From Bacteroidales bacterium (GTDB lineage: Bacteria > Bacteroidota > Bacteroidia > Bacteroidales > UBA932), in NCBI GenBank assembly GCA_020026275.1, contig JAHHQQ010000004.1:1-64000 (forward strand): a stretch of DNA of 64,000 nt, in the 5' to 3' direction. Positions 43,955-52,388 of the stretch are shown here, in pieces (the stretch's first letter is position 1; each line of letters begins with the position of its first letter). The translations under genes and the position numbers were made by a program. The notes below the pieces were generated by a model, which searched no databases, was not told where the DNA came from, and saw nothing but the letters and a program-made list of their open reading frames with translations.

Positions 43955-43988
43955 GATAAAAAGAGGAGACATTGCTCCTCTTTTTATC
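43955..43988. terminator. Bidirectional terminator
   Basis: GATAAAAAGAGGAG pairs with CTCCTCTTTTTATC around ACATTG, between convergent genes. Confidence 0.9.
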
Positions 43989-44003
43989 GTTTTCCGCCCA
44001 AAA

Positions 44004-45479
44004 TCATTTCTCGAACATTTTAAGGAAACGATCCTTATTCTGCGCATCCGAAGAGGAAATCTTGTTCTTCAATCTTGAAATTCGATTATAAACTACGGAT
44101 TTTTCCTTTTCAATCAATGTGGAGACGGTCGTACTGGAAAATCCAGCCGCCACAAAACAGAACAGACGAATATCTTCTTCTTTCAGGGAAGGGATTTCCT
44201 GTCTGAGATCGGCAACCAGACCGTCGTAATTTGCATCCAGCATGTCCTCCACACTCTTCGGATCTTTTCTGAAGCCATCCACAACCGACTTCACTTCCTT
44301 GAGGATCTTGGGCTGGAGATTTTCAGTTCCCTCGTAGATGTAATACTGTTCGCAGAGACGTTCCAGCACATCCATCTTGACGGACTGGATCTTGCGGCCG
44401 CTGTTCTTCTGGCTGATGGTCTGGATCTTGGACTGCAATTCTTCCGCGATGCCAATCAGTCTTTCATTTTCGGCTTTTTCCTCGGCCAGCCTGTTGTCTA
44501 TGGCCATTCTCTTGTTCCGGCTGAACACATAGACGAAGACGACGATGAGGTTGATCAGCAACAAACCGACAATCACCTTCAATTTGAGATTGTCCAGCTG
44601 GTCCTGTGCCTTTTCGGACTGTTGCTGGAAGAAGGTGCGCTGGGAAGCGGCCACAGACTGTGACAGAGCTTCTTTTTGCGCTTTGCGGCTGGAAGCGGTA
44701 TAGTATTCCAAGGCCGACAATGCCTTTCTGTCGTCCCCCATCCGGGAATATACCTGATACTCCCGGAACTTGATGTCCATCATGGCCTCTTCTGCATCGG
44801 CTCCATTCAGACCTACGACATCCTCCTGTGCCTTTTTCAGCCACTTACAGGCATTTTTATAGTCTTTGCCGAGCGAGAGGGCATAAGCCATCATCGCTTC
44901 CGCCTCTGGGCTCATTTTCTGTCCCAGAACCTCAATCCTGCCCAGCATCTTCAGCACCAGTTCCGGATTTCTTTCCGTCTTGGCCAGTTCCAGTTCAGAG
45001 TAGGACTCGAGCGCCTGCACTTCCAGCAGCGTATCTTTCTGGCTCTTGGCGAGAATCAGGGAAGATTTGAGTACACGGTTGGCCATATTGTAGTCTTCCA
45101 GCCGGTAGTACAGTTTTCCGGTCTCCAGGAAGGCCTGGCTCTTCTCTTTCTCCTCTCCTGCCGCTTCAAAGGCCTTCAATGCCTTCTTCATGTAGTTGAG
45201 CGCATCCCGATAGTTGGAGGTGGCTTCGCATGAACGGGCCAGTTCTCTGTTGATCCGTCCTATGTAGCTCTGGTCTTCCTCCTTTTCTGCCATTTCAGCA
45301 GCTTGGGTCAGGGATAGGACAGCGGAATGGTAAAGGCCCGCCTCGAATTGGACAGTCCCCTGCTCATACAGGGCCTGCATCTCTTCGTTGTGGTCCAAAA
45401 CACTTTTGGCCTCCTTTGACATGCAAGAGGAGACCAAAAGCACTATTCCTAAAAAAAATATGTTCAGTTTACTTTTCAT
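44004..45479 (-). CDS. TPR lipoprotein with membrane span and C-terminal HTH-like domain
   Basis: 491 residues. Lipoprotein signal with lipidated Cys19 (LLVSSC), then about six TPR-like helix pairs (residues about 35-260), a membrane span (VIVGLLLINLIVVFVYVFS), a coiled coil (RLAEEKAENERLIGIAEEL), and a C-terminal region, IPSLKEEDIRLFCFVAAGF then STTVSTLIEKEKSVVYNRI, that resembles a LuxR-like helix-turn-helix. This type in Bacteroidota is thought to couple envelope state to transcription at the membrane. A lipid anchor plus an internal span would place TPRs in the periplasm and the HTH in the cytoplasm. The start overlaps the glyS stop (TAATG), so translation is coupled. Confidence 0.8.
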   Translation of the reverse strand: MKSKLNIFFLGIVLLVSSCMSKEAKSVLDHNEEMQALYEQGTVQFEAGLYHSAVLSLTQAAEMAEKEEDQSYIGRINRELARSCEATSNYRDALNYMKKALKAFEAAGEEKEKSQAFLETGKLYYRLEDYNMANRVLKSSLILAKSQKDTLLEVQALESYSELELAKTERNPELVLKMLGRIEVLGQKMSPEAEAMMAYALSLGKDYKNACKWLKKAQEDVVGLNGADAEEAMMDIKFREYQVYSRMGDDRKALSALEYYTASSRKAQKEALSQSVAASQRTFFQQQSEKAQDQLDNLKLKVIVGLLLINLIVVFVYVFSRNKRMAIDNRLAEEKAENERLIGIAEELQSKIQTISQKNSGRKIQSVKMDVLERLCEQYYIYEGTENLQPKILKEVKSVVDGFRKDPKSVEDMLDANYDGLVADLRQEIPSLKEEDIRLFCFVAAGFSSTTVSTLIEKEKSVVYNRISRLKNKISSSDAQNKDRFLKMFEK

Positions 45480-47017
45480 TACAGATTTCTGAGCAGGTTG
45501 CTCATGTTCACCTTCTTGTCAATCATGGCGTGAAGTTCTGCGATTGGTACACGAACCTGTTCCATGGTGTCACGATCTCTGACAGTCACGCAGTGGTCTT
45601 CCAGTGATTCCATGTCCACAGTCACGCAGAATGGAGTTCCGATGGCATCCTGACGGCGGTATCTTCTACCGATACTGTCTTTCTCGTCATACTGGTAAGC
45701 GAAATCGTATTTGAGTTCGTTCACTACCTCCTGAGCAAGTTCAGGAAGACCGTTCTTCTTGAGCAATGGGAGCACAGCCACCTTGATTGGTGCGAGCGGT
45801 GCAGGAATGCTCAATACGACACGGCTCTCGCCATTTTCCAGTTCCTCTACCTTGTAGGAATGAGACAGGACAGCCAGGAACATACGGTCCAGACCAATTG
45901 ATGTCTCTACGCAGTATGGAGTATAGCTTTCGCCGGTCTCACTGTCAAAGTACTGGATTTTTCTGCCAGAGAGTTTGGCGTGGTTGCTCAAGTCAAAGTC
46001 AGTTCTGGAGTGAATTCCTTCCAGTTCCTTGAAACCGAATGGGAAGTTGAACTCGATGTCGGTTGCGGCATTGGCATAGTGAGCCAGTTTCTCATGATCG
46101 TGGAAACGATAGTTCTCGGCACCCATACCCAGGTTGACATGCCATTTCAGACGAGTTTCCTTCCATTTCTTGAACCATTCCATCTCGGTTCCAGGACGAA
46201 CGAAGAATTCCATCTCCATCTGCTCGAACTCTCTCATACGGAAGATGAACTGACGGGCTACGATCTCATTTCTGAAAGCCTTACCGATCTGTGCAATACC
46301 GAAAGGAATCTTCATACGGCCGGTTTTCTGGACGTTCAGATAATCTACGAAAATACCCTGAGCTGTCTCTGGACGAAGATAGATTTTGTCGTCAGACTCA
46401 CCGGTGTTGCTGATTGCGGTGCTGAACATCAGGTTGAACTGACGTACATCTGTCCAGTTCTTGGTACCGGAAATAGGACATACAATCTCACAATCTTCAA
46501 TAATCTGTTTGAGAGCTTTCAAGTCATTGCTCTCTTCTGCGGCTACATAACGGGAATGCACCTCGTCGTATTTGGCCTTTTCTCTCAAGATATTCGGATT
46601 GGTTGCACGGAACTGGGCTTCGTCAAATGCTTCGCCGAAACGTTTCTTTCCCTTGGCAACTTCCTTGTTCATCTTCTCCTCGATCTTGGCAAGGTAATCT
46701 TCAATCAGGACGTCAGCTCTGTAACGCTTCTTGGAGTCTTTATTGTCAATAAGAGGGTCGTTGAATGCAGCGACGTGACCAGAAGCCACCCAAACTTTCG
46801 GATGCATGAAGACGCAAGAATCAATACCGACCACGTTCTCATTGAGACGGGTCATCGCTTCCCACCAATATCTCTTGATATTGTTCTTCAATTCTACACC
46901 CAACTGGCCATAGTCATATACGGCTGCCAGACCATCATAAATCTCGCTGGAAGGAAATATGAAGCCATATTCCTTGCAATGCGCTACCAAAACTTTAAAG
47001 AGTTCTTCTTGTGTCAT
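45479..47017 (-). CDS. glyS: Glycyl-tRNA synthetase (alpha2 type)
   Basis: Class II synthetase charging tRNA-Gly. 512 residues, the single-chain dimeric form rather than the GlyQ/GlyS tetramer. Motifs include GYDYGQLGVELKNNIKRYWW-like N-terminus (residues read AVYDYGQLGVELKNNIK), LRPETAQGIFVDY (motif 2 region), EMEFFVRPG, and the C-terminal anticodon-binding domain (APIKVAVLPLLKKNGL). It has a promoter about 90 bases upstream and is coupled to the downstream TPR lipoprotein gene. Confidence 0.96.
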   Translation of the reverse strand: MTQEELFKVLVAHCKEYGFIFPSSEIYDGLAAVYDYGQLGVELKNNIKRYWWEAMTRLNENVVGIDSCVFMHPKVWVASGHVAAFNDPLIDNKDSKKRYRADVLIEDYLAKIEEKMNKEVAKGKKRFGEAFDEAQFRATNPNILREKAKYDEVHSRYVAAEESNDLKALKQIIEDCEIVCPISGTKNWTDVRQFNLMFSTAISNTGESDDKIYLRPETAQGIFVDYLNVQKTGRMKIPFGIAQIGKAFRNEIVARQFIFRMREFEQMEMEFFVRPGTEMEWFKKWKETRLKWHVNLGMGAENYRFHDHEKLAHYANAATDIEFNFPFGFKELEGIHSRTDFDLSNHAKLSGRKIQYFDSETGESYTPYCVETSIGLDRMFLAVLSHSYKVEELENGESRVVLSIPAPLAPIKVAVLPLLKKNGLPELAQEVVNELKYDFAYQYDEKDSIGRRYRRQDAIGTPFCVTVDMESLEDHCVTVRDRDTMEQVRVPIAELHAMIDKKVNMSNLLRNL

Positions 47018-47105
47018 GATTGTATACTATAATTATTCTACTCTTTTTGGGGAAGCGGAGGCAACGTTCCACATAGAACCTTGCTTGCCACTTCTAAATA
47101 TCTTG

Positions 47106-47113
47106 CAAAAGTA
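47106..47113 (-). promoter_or_regulatory. -7 box of glyS promoter
   Basis: Minus strand TACTTTTG, 88 bases before the glyS ATG. The leader has no recognisable glycine riboswitch or T-box. Confidence 0.45.
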
Positions 47114-47119
47114 ATAAAT

Positions 47120-47626
47120 TTAATTGAAAATAAGTGGAAAAGCCTGCATGAGATCGCTCTTTGCCACCTGCCGGAGCGGAATCATGACGAAATCCCGTTC
47201 CGAAATGCCTAAATGTGGGACAATCAGCTGTTTAGAGACGATTTTCTCCCTTCCATAAAACAGAATGTCAATGTCAATGGGACGAGAGAAATACTGTCTT
47301 TTACCCTGATGGTCGTACAAAGGTCTCTCCACCCTGCCCATCCGCCTCTCCACCTGTTTGCAGAGGGCGAGCACCGCATGGGCATGCAGGTAGGCATCCT
47401 GTCCGGCAGAAGGCAGACGGAACCTCACGACAGCATTGTAGAATCGTCCCTCGTTTTCAGCCTCTTCGCCCGGTACAAATCCCCAAGGTGCGGTCTCCAG
47501 AATTTCCGAAACCGCCGAAGCGCTGACTGAAAAGGCCTTTTCCATCAGACGGACGGCTTCAAAGATATTCTCTCTCCGGTCCCCCATGTTGGAACCCAAA
47601 GAAAAATAGACATCGACTCCCTCCAT
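47120..47626 (-). CDS. folK: HPPK, folate pyrophosphokinase
   Basis: 2-amino-4-hydroxy-6-hydroxymethyldihydropteridine pyrophosphokinase of folate synthesis. 168 residues. Signatures: YFSLGSNMGDRRENI at the N-terminus, ETAPWGF, FYNAVVRF and the metal-binding RPIDIDILFYG. Last gene of the sufS-sufE-sufT-folK operon, 12 bases after sufT. Confidence 0.95.
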   Translation of the reverse strand: MEGVDVYFSLGSNMGDRRENIFEAVRLMEKAFSVSASAVSEILETAPWGFVPGEEAENEGRFYNAVVRFRLPSAGQDAYLHAHAVLALCKQVERRMGRVERPLYDHQGKRQYFSRPIDIDILFYGREKIVSKQLIVPHLGISERDFVMIPLRQVAKSDLMQAFPLIFN

Positions 47627-47638
47627 CTTCCACTCAGA

Positions 47639-47989
47639 CTAATAATCCATTCCCAATTCAATCAGGGCTTCCTCTGAAAGCATGCTCTTGTCCCAGACCG
47701 GTTCAAAGACCAGTTCGATATCACACCCCGTGATACCGGGCACATCTTCCACAGACGCCTTCACATCTCCCAGCACCTGATCTGCCATCGGGCAGTTGGG
47801 AGCTGTGAATGTCATCTTGATGTCCACATGCTTCTGCTTGTCAATATACAGTTCATATATCAATCCGAGATCGTATACATTGACAGGAATTTCAGGGTCA
47901 TACACCTGCTTGAGAGCCATGATCACATCGTTGTAATACGGCTCCAGCTCTTTCACGTCTTCTGCTGAAAGTACCTCTCTTTTATCCAT
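47639..47989 (-). CDS. sufT: SufT / MIP18-family Fe-S maturation protein
   Basis: 116 residues, DUF59 (MIP18) domain. Core motif DPEIPVNVYDLGLIYEL and the cysteine motif TAPNCPMADQV are present. Such proteins help load Fe-S clusters onto client enzymes. Position directly after sufE supports the role. The start is 9 bases after the sufE stop. Confidence 0.9.
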   Translation of the reverse strand: MDKREVLSAEDVKELEPYYNDVIMALKQVYDPEIPVNVYDLGLIYELYIDKQKHVDIKMTFTAPNCPMADQVLGDVKASVEDVPGITGCDIELVFEPVWDKSMLSEEALIELGMDY

Positions 47990-47998
47990 ATATTCTTC

Positions 47999-48412
47999 TT
48001 ATTTATTCAACAAAGCCACTTCCTTGATCTTCGCGATCATGGAGACAAGCCCATTGGCACGGGTCGGAGAAAGATTTTCCTTGAGTCCGATCTTGTCCAC
48101 AAAGGAAAAGTCGGAAGAAGAGATTTCTTCTGCCGTCCTGCCGGAATACACCCCGATCAGGAGTGAAATGATGCCTTTGGTGATGATGGCATCGCTGTCG
48201 GCGGTAAAGAAAATCTTACCGTCCTTCACTTCATAATCCAGCCACACTCTGGACTGGCAACCTTTGATCAGACGGTCTTCCGTCTTCTTTTCTTCTGGAT
48301 AGGAATCCAGATTTTTTCCCAAATCAATCAGGTATTCATATTTATCCAGCCACTCATCGAACATGGAAAATGTGTCCACTACCTGATTCTCAACTTCTAA
48401 TAAACTTTCCAT
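47999..48412 (-). CDS. sufE: SufE sulfur acceptor protein
   Basis: 137 residues. Accepts persulfide from SufS and passes it to SufB. The acceptor is Cys52 in RLIKGCQSRVW, and the pattern FVDKIGLKENLSPTRANGL is typical of the C-terminal helix region. Two bases separate it from sufS. Confidence 0.95.
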   Translation of the reverse strand: MESLLEVENQVVDTFSMFDEWLDKYEYLIDLGKNLDSYPEEKKTEDRLIKGCQSRVWLDYEVKDGKIFFTADSDAIITKGIISLLIGVYSGRTAEEISSSDFSFVDKIGLKENLSPTRANGLVSMIAKIKEVALLNK

Positions 48413-48414
48413 AC

Positions 48415-49647
48415 TTACAAAAGCATATCAATTGCCCTATTCAGGGACTTGATGAAATACTGCGCTTCTTCCATCGTGTTGTACATTGCCAGAGAAGCCC
48501 TTAATATTCCTGTAACTCCCATCCGGTCCATCAGAGGCTCGGCACATACCTGGCCGGAACGGACCGCCACCCCCATCTTGTCCAGGATGAGAGCCAAATC
48601 TTCATGATGCACCCCTTCCACAACAAAAGAGAACAATGCAATCTTATTTGCCAATTTCTCAGGAATCCCCAAAAGGCGGATGCGCTTGTCGTCCATCAAT
48701 GTCTCATAGAGATATTTCTTCACCTCTTCATGATAGGCAACAATTTCCGGTTCCCTCAAATTCAAAGCCAGTTCAAGCGCTGGCTTAAGAGTAGGCACAC
48801 CTGCCAAATTCTGAGTTCCTGCTTCAAATTTATATGGAACCTCCGCATAGGTCGAGCCAGTAAATTTGACAGTACCGATCATCTCTCCCCCTCCCATATA
48901 AGGTGGCATCAAATCCAGAAGTTCCTTTTTTCCATAAAGGACACCAACTCCCGTTGCCGCAAAAATTTTATGACCGGAAAAAGCATAAAAGTCCACATCT
49001 GATTTTTTAACGTCAACTATCTGATGTACAATACCTTGCGCACCATCAACAAGAATTTTCACTCCATGAGAATGGCATATTTTGGCGGCACCATCTATAT
49101 CATTGACCAATCCGAGAACGTTGGAGACATGTGTCATCGCCAAAATCTTGGTTTTAGGAGTTATCAGTTTATTGAGGTCTTCCAAAGCCAACCTACCGAA
49201 GTCATCCACTTTCCATACCAGCAGATGCGCCTTCTTTCTCTGACACATCATCTGCCATGGGATAATATTGGAATGATGTTCAGCTTCTGTCACAATCACT
49301 TCATCCTCTTCTTGAATAAAAGCTTCTCCGAACGAAAATGCAACAAGATTTATAGAAGCGGTTGCACCCGCCGTAAAAATAATTTCTTCCTTTTGAGACG
49401 CATTCAAAAAATTCTGGACACAGACTCTAGCAGATTCAAACTCTTCTGTAGCCAAATCAGCGAGATGATGAACCGCACGATGAATGTTGGAATTGGTCAA
49501 GAAACAACAATCTTCCCACTTCTGTACAACTGACACCGGTCTGTGCATCGTGGCAGCATTGTCCAAATAAACAAGATCCTTACCATACACTTTCTGGTTA
49601 AGGATAGGAAAATTGCTTCTTACTTCTTCTACTGTCATCTTATTCAT
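48415..49647 (-). CDS. sufS: SufS-type cysteine desulfurase
   Basis: PLP enzyme taking sulfur from cysteine for Fe-S assembly. 410 residues. Begins FPILNQKVYGKDLVYLDNAAT; PLP-histidine in TEAEHHSN; Schiff-base Lys in FYAFSGHKIFAATGVG; active-site Cys in RSGQVCAEPLM, the group II (SufS) arrangement, although RTGHHC is more common. Two ATGs (49647, 49638) are possible. It heads sufS-sufE-sufT-folK, physically separate from sufBCD at 9.6-13 kb. Confidence 0.95.
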   Translation of the reverse strand: MNKMTVEEVRSNFPILNQKVYGKDLVYLDNAATMHRPVSVVQKWEDCCFLTNSNIHRAVHHLADLATEEFESARVCVQNFLNASQKEEIIFTAGATASINLVAFSFGEAFIQEEDEVIVTEAEHHSNIIPWQMMCQRKKAHLLVWKVDDFGRLALEDLNKLITPKTKILAMTHVSNVLGLVNDIDGAAKICHSHGVKILVDGAQGIVHQIVDVKKSDVDFYAFSGHKIFAATGVGVLYGKKELLDLMPPYMGGGEMIGTVKFTGSTYAEVPYKFEAGTQNLAGVPTLKPALELALNLREPEIVAYHEEVKKYLYETLMDDKRIRLLGIPEKLANKIALFSFVVEGVHHEDLALILDKMGVAVRSGQVCAEPLMDRMGVTGILRASLAMYNTMEEAQYFIKSLNRAIDMLL

Positions 49648-49680
49648 TACTGATTAAAATACTTCCTAATTTGGAACTTA

Positions 49681-49688
49681 CAAAGTTA
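49681..49688 (-). promoter_or_regulatory. -7 box of the sufS operon
   Basis: Minus strand TAACTTTG, 33 bases upstream of the ATG at 49647. Confidence 0.55.
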
Positions 49689-49722
49689 GCAAACTAATCT
49701 TTCTTTTAATATGAAAATATCA

Positions 49723-49730
49723 TAAATTTG
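49723..49730 (+). promoter_or_regulatory. -7 box of ruvA promoter
   Basis: TAAATTTG, 52 bases before the ruvA ATG; divergent from the sufS promoter. Confidence 0.6.
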
Positions 49731-49782
49731 CCCTATCAGCAGACAAACTATATTCTATTCAATTATTTTAAAATTTAAATTC

Positions 49783-50370
49783 ATGTACGATTATATCAAA
49801 GGAAGCGTAGAGACACTCACCCCGACTGAAGCTGTCATCGAATGTTATGGAATAGGATATGACATTTTGATTTCATTGCAGACCTACGAAGCCATTTCCA
49901 ACCAGAAAGAAGTGAAGATTTATCTCCACCACTATCTGCGAGAAGACGATGAGCAGTTCTATGGTTTTGCTACCAGAGAGGAACGGGAACTGTTCCGTCT
50001 TCTTATCAGCGTATCCGGAATCGGAGTGGGAACCGCACGCATGATGCTATCTTCCTTGACTGACGAAGAAATACGGAATGCCATCTTGTCAGAAAATATC
50101 AATACAATAAAATCTATCAAAGGTATCGGACTCAAAACCGCTCAAAGAGTCATTCTAGAGTTGAAAGACAAAATTGTAAAAGGCTCTGGCAACAGTTCTC
50201 TCCTTCTTGCGACAGAAGGAAACAATGCAGTCATAGAAGAAGCTACTATCGCTCTCAGTATGCTTGGATTTCAAAAAAACAATATCAACAAAGTTCTTTC
50301 AGCCATCATCAAAGAGCGTCCAGACGCCAAAGTGGAAGAACTCATCAAAGCGGCACTGCAAAGACTTTAG
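49783..50370 (+). CDS. ruvA: Holliday junction branch migration protein RuvA
   Basis: 195 residues, normal size. N-terminal OB domain (MYDYIKGSVETLTPTEAVIE), tandem helix-hairpin-helix motifs (LLISVSGIGVGTARMMLS, IKSIKGIGLKTAQRVILEL) and a C-terminal RuvB-binding helix bundle. The partner ruvB lies at 59.2-60.2 kb on the other strand rather than adjacent. Confidence 0.96.
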   Translation: MYDYIKGSVETLTPTEAVIECYGIGYDILISLQTYEAISNQKEVKIYLHHYLREDDEQFYGFATREERELFRLLISVSGIGVGTARMMLSSLTDEEIRNAILSENINTIKSIKGIGLKTAQRVILELKDKIVKGSGNSSLLLATEGNNAVIEEATIALSMLGFQKNNINKVLSAIIKERPDAKVEELIKAALQRL

Positions 50371-50391
50371 AAGTATCCTCTCCTGAAATAG

Positions 50392-50423
50392 AAAAAGCCT
50401 CAGAACTGAAACCGAGGCTTTTT
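50392..50423. terminator. Bidirectional terminator between ruvA and mnmG
   Basis: AAAAAGCCTC pairs with GAGGCTTTTT around a 12-base loop. Confidence 0.88.
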
Positions 50424-50433
50424 CTTATTAAAT

Positions 50434-50449
50434 TGTTCCATGTGGAACA
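50434..50449. other. parS-like 16-mer downstream of mnmG
   Basis: TGTTCCATGTGGAACA, a near-palindrome differing from the parS inside mnmG at one central base (CATGTG for CACGTG). It lies in the short gap between the ruvA/mnmG terminator and the mnmG stop codon, 362 bases from the first site. Probably a secondary ParB-binding site. Confidence 0.6.
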
Positions 50450-50456
50450 TTTATTC

Positions 50457-52388
50457 TTATCTGCCAAAATAAACCAAAAGTACAGAAATGTCAGATGGTG
50501 ACACACCAGAAATTCTGGATGCCTGAGCAATAGTACGAGGATTATAGCGCTTAAGTTTCTGCCTGCATTCGATTGAAAGGCCGGACACTTTATCAAAATC
50601 AAAATCTTCTGGAATGGACAAATTCTCCAGATCGGTAATTTTCTGAGCCACCTGTTTTTCCCTGTCGATATACCCCTTGTATTTGATAATAATCTCCGCA
50701 CTCTCCACCACTTCCTTATTGAGGAATTTATCAGAAGAAGTGCTTTCGATATTTTCTACGGAATCCAGGTACTCCTCGGTCAAGATTCTGGATTTTGTTC
50801 CACGTGGAACAAAATCCAGAATCTTGGAATACTTGACAGCCGGACGAGATACGACATCTACAATTCTCTTCGGCTCACTCAAAGGTTGCGACTGAAGAGA
50901 CACAAGATATTCATTCACATACTTCGGCTTCACATTGACGGCTCCCGCAAGGTCGACATACTTCCCTACAATCTCATATTTACGCATGGTCAAATCGTAT
51001 CTCTCTTTGGAAGCAAGACCAATTTTATACGATTTTGGAGTAAGACGAAAATCTGCATTATCCTGCCGTAATAGAATACGATATTCAGCACGAGAAGTGA
51101 ACATTCGATATGGTTCATCCACCCCTTTCGTAATCAAATCATCTATCAACACACCGATATAAGCATCGTCACGTCTAAGAATAAAAGGGTCAGTACCTCT
51201 GATTTTCAAATGAGCATTGATACCTGCAATGATACCTTGAGCAGCAGCTTCCTCATATCCAGTAGTACCGTTAACCTGGCCGGCAAGATAAAGATTATTT
51301 ATTACTTTGGACTCAAGGGTCGCTTTAAGTTGAATAGGATCAAAGTAATCATACTCGACGGCATAGGCAGGTTTAAATATTTGTGCATTTTCAAAGCCCT
51401 CTACCTTGTGCAAAGCATCCAACTGAATCTGCAACGGAAGTGATGAAGAAAAACCCTGAAGATAATATTCATTGATATCACTTCCTTCAGGCTCAAGAAA
51501 AAGTTGATGAGAATCCTTATCAGCGAAAGTCTTGATTTTATCTTCAATGCTTGGACAATAACGCGGTCCCCTACCATGAATCATTCCCGTAAAAAGGGGG
51601 GAATCCTTGAAGCCGCTTCTCAAAATATCATGAACTTCTGAATTGGTATGAAAAATATAGCAAGGCATCTGAACACTTCCATCCTGCGCTTTAGATCTAA
51701 CAGGAAGATAGGAGAACTTGTCTGGCACCTCGTCCCCCACCTGGACAAGTGACCTGGACAGATCCACTGACTTGATGTCAATACGCGGAGGAGTTCCCGT
51801 TTTCATTCTGTCTGTCCGAATTCCTCTAGCGACAAGTTGTTCGGTCAAACCCTCAGAAGACAACTCACCGATACGTCCTCCGACAAATTTGGTGTGACCT
51901 ATAAAAAGCCGTCCTCCCAGAAAGGTTCCGGCTGTCAGGACAACTGCCTGAGATTTGAAAATTGCGCCTGTGTTTGTACATACCCCCACAATATCGTCAC
52001 CATCGAAGAGGAAAGAGGTTGCAATATCAGCGTAAATACTTATGTTACAATTAGTTTCAAGGATTTTACGCCAATTCGCGGAAAAAGCCTGTTTATCGCA
52101 TTGGGCACGAGGACTCCACATTGCCGGCCCTTTTGACTTGTTGAGCATACGAAACTGCAGTGTAGACTCATCCGTCACAATTCCAGTATAACCACCCAAT
52201 GCATCAATCTCCCTAACAATCTGTCCCTTGGCAATTCCACCGATAGCAGGATTGCAGGACATCTTGGCAAAGCCGGTCAGATCCATCGAAATCAAAAGAA
52301 CAGAGGATCCCAAATTTGCCGCAGCCATAGCTGCTTCACAACCAGCATGACCGCCACCTACTACAATAACGTCGTAATTGAATTTCAT
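50457..52388 (-). CDS. mnmG: tRNA U34 modification enzyme MnmG (GidA), with in-frame parS palindrome
   Basis: FAD-dependent subunit that with MnmE installs carboxymethylaminomethyl groups at tRNA wobble uridine. 643 residues, slightly longer than E. coli MnmG (629). N-terminal FAD motif VVGGGHAGCEAAMAAANLG; the conserved GTFLGGRLFIGH, PRYCPSIEDKI and GTTGYEEAAAQGI are intact; C-terminal helical domain ends FGR. Between RPAVKY and IIIKYKGYIDRE there are extra residues, including KILDFVPRGTKSRIL, which are encoded by a perfect palindrome containing parS. ATG overlaps the ybeY stop (TAATG). Confidence 0.96.
   Translation of the reverse strand: MKFNYDVIVVGGGHAGCEAAMAAANLGSSVLLISMDLTGFAKMSCNPAIGGIAKGQIVREIDALGGYTGIVTDESTLQFRMLNKSKGPAMWSPRAQCDKQAFSANWRKILETNCNISIYADIATSFLFDGDDIVGVCTNTGAIFKSQAVVLTAGTFLGGRLFIGHTKFVGGRIGELSSEGLTEQLVARGIRTDRMKTGTPPRIDIKSVDLSRSLVQVGDEVPDKFSYLPVRSKAQDGSVQMPCYIFHTNSEVHDILRSGFKDSPLFTGMIHGRGPRYCPSIEDKIKTFADKDSHQLFLEPEGSDINEYYLQGFSSSLPLQIQLDALHKVEGFENAQIFKPAYAVEYDYFDPIQLKATLESKVINNLYLAGQVNGTTGYEEAAAQGIIAGINAHLKIRGTDPFILRRDDAYIGVLIDDLITKGVDEPYRMFTSRAEYRILLRQDNADFRLTPKSYKIGLASKERYDLTMRKYEIVGKYVDLAGAVNVKPKYVNEYLVSLQSQPLSEPKRIVDVVSRPAVKYSKILDFVPRGTKSRILTEEYLDSVENIESTSSDKFLNKEVVESAEIIIKYKGYIDREKQVAQKITDLENLSIPEDFDFDKVSGLSIECRQKLKRYNPRTIAQASRISGVSPSDISVLLVYFGR
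50781..50826. other. parS centromere-like site within a perfect 46-bp palindrome
   Basis: The centre 50796-50811 reads TGTTCCACGTGGAACA, which matches the bacterial parS consensus TGTTNCACGTGNAACA at every position. Complementarity continues perfectly outward for 23 bases on each side of 50803/50804; the next pair (50780/50827) mismatches. Because of the symmetry, both strands encode the same peptide KILDFVPRGTKSRIL. It lies inside mnmG, in frame. Known biology: ParB binds parS near the replication origin. No parA or parB gene is in this window. Confidence 0.85.

Noticed and set aside
50677..50895. Short + strand frame encoding KILDFVPRGTKSRIL like MnmG
   Set aside because: The shared peptide arises only because the palindrome reads the same on both strands; the rest of the frame has no features of a gene.
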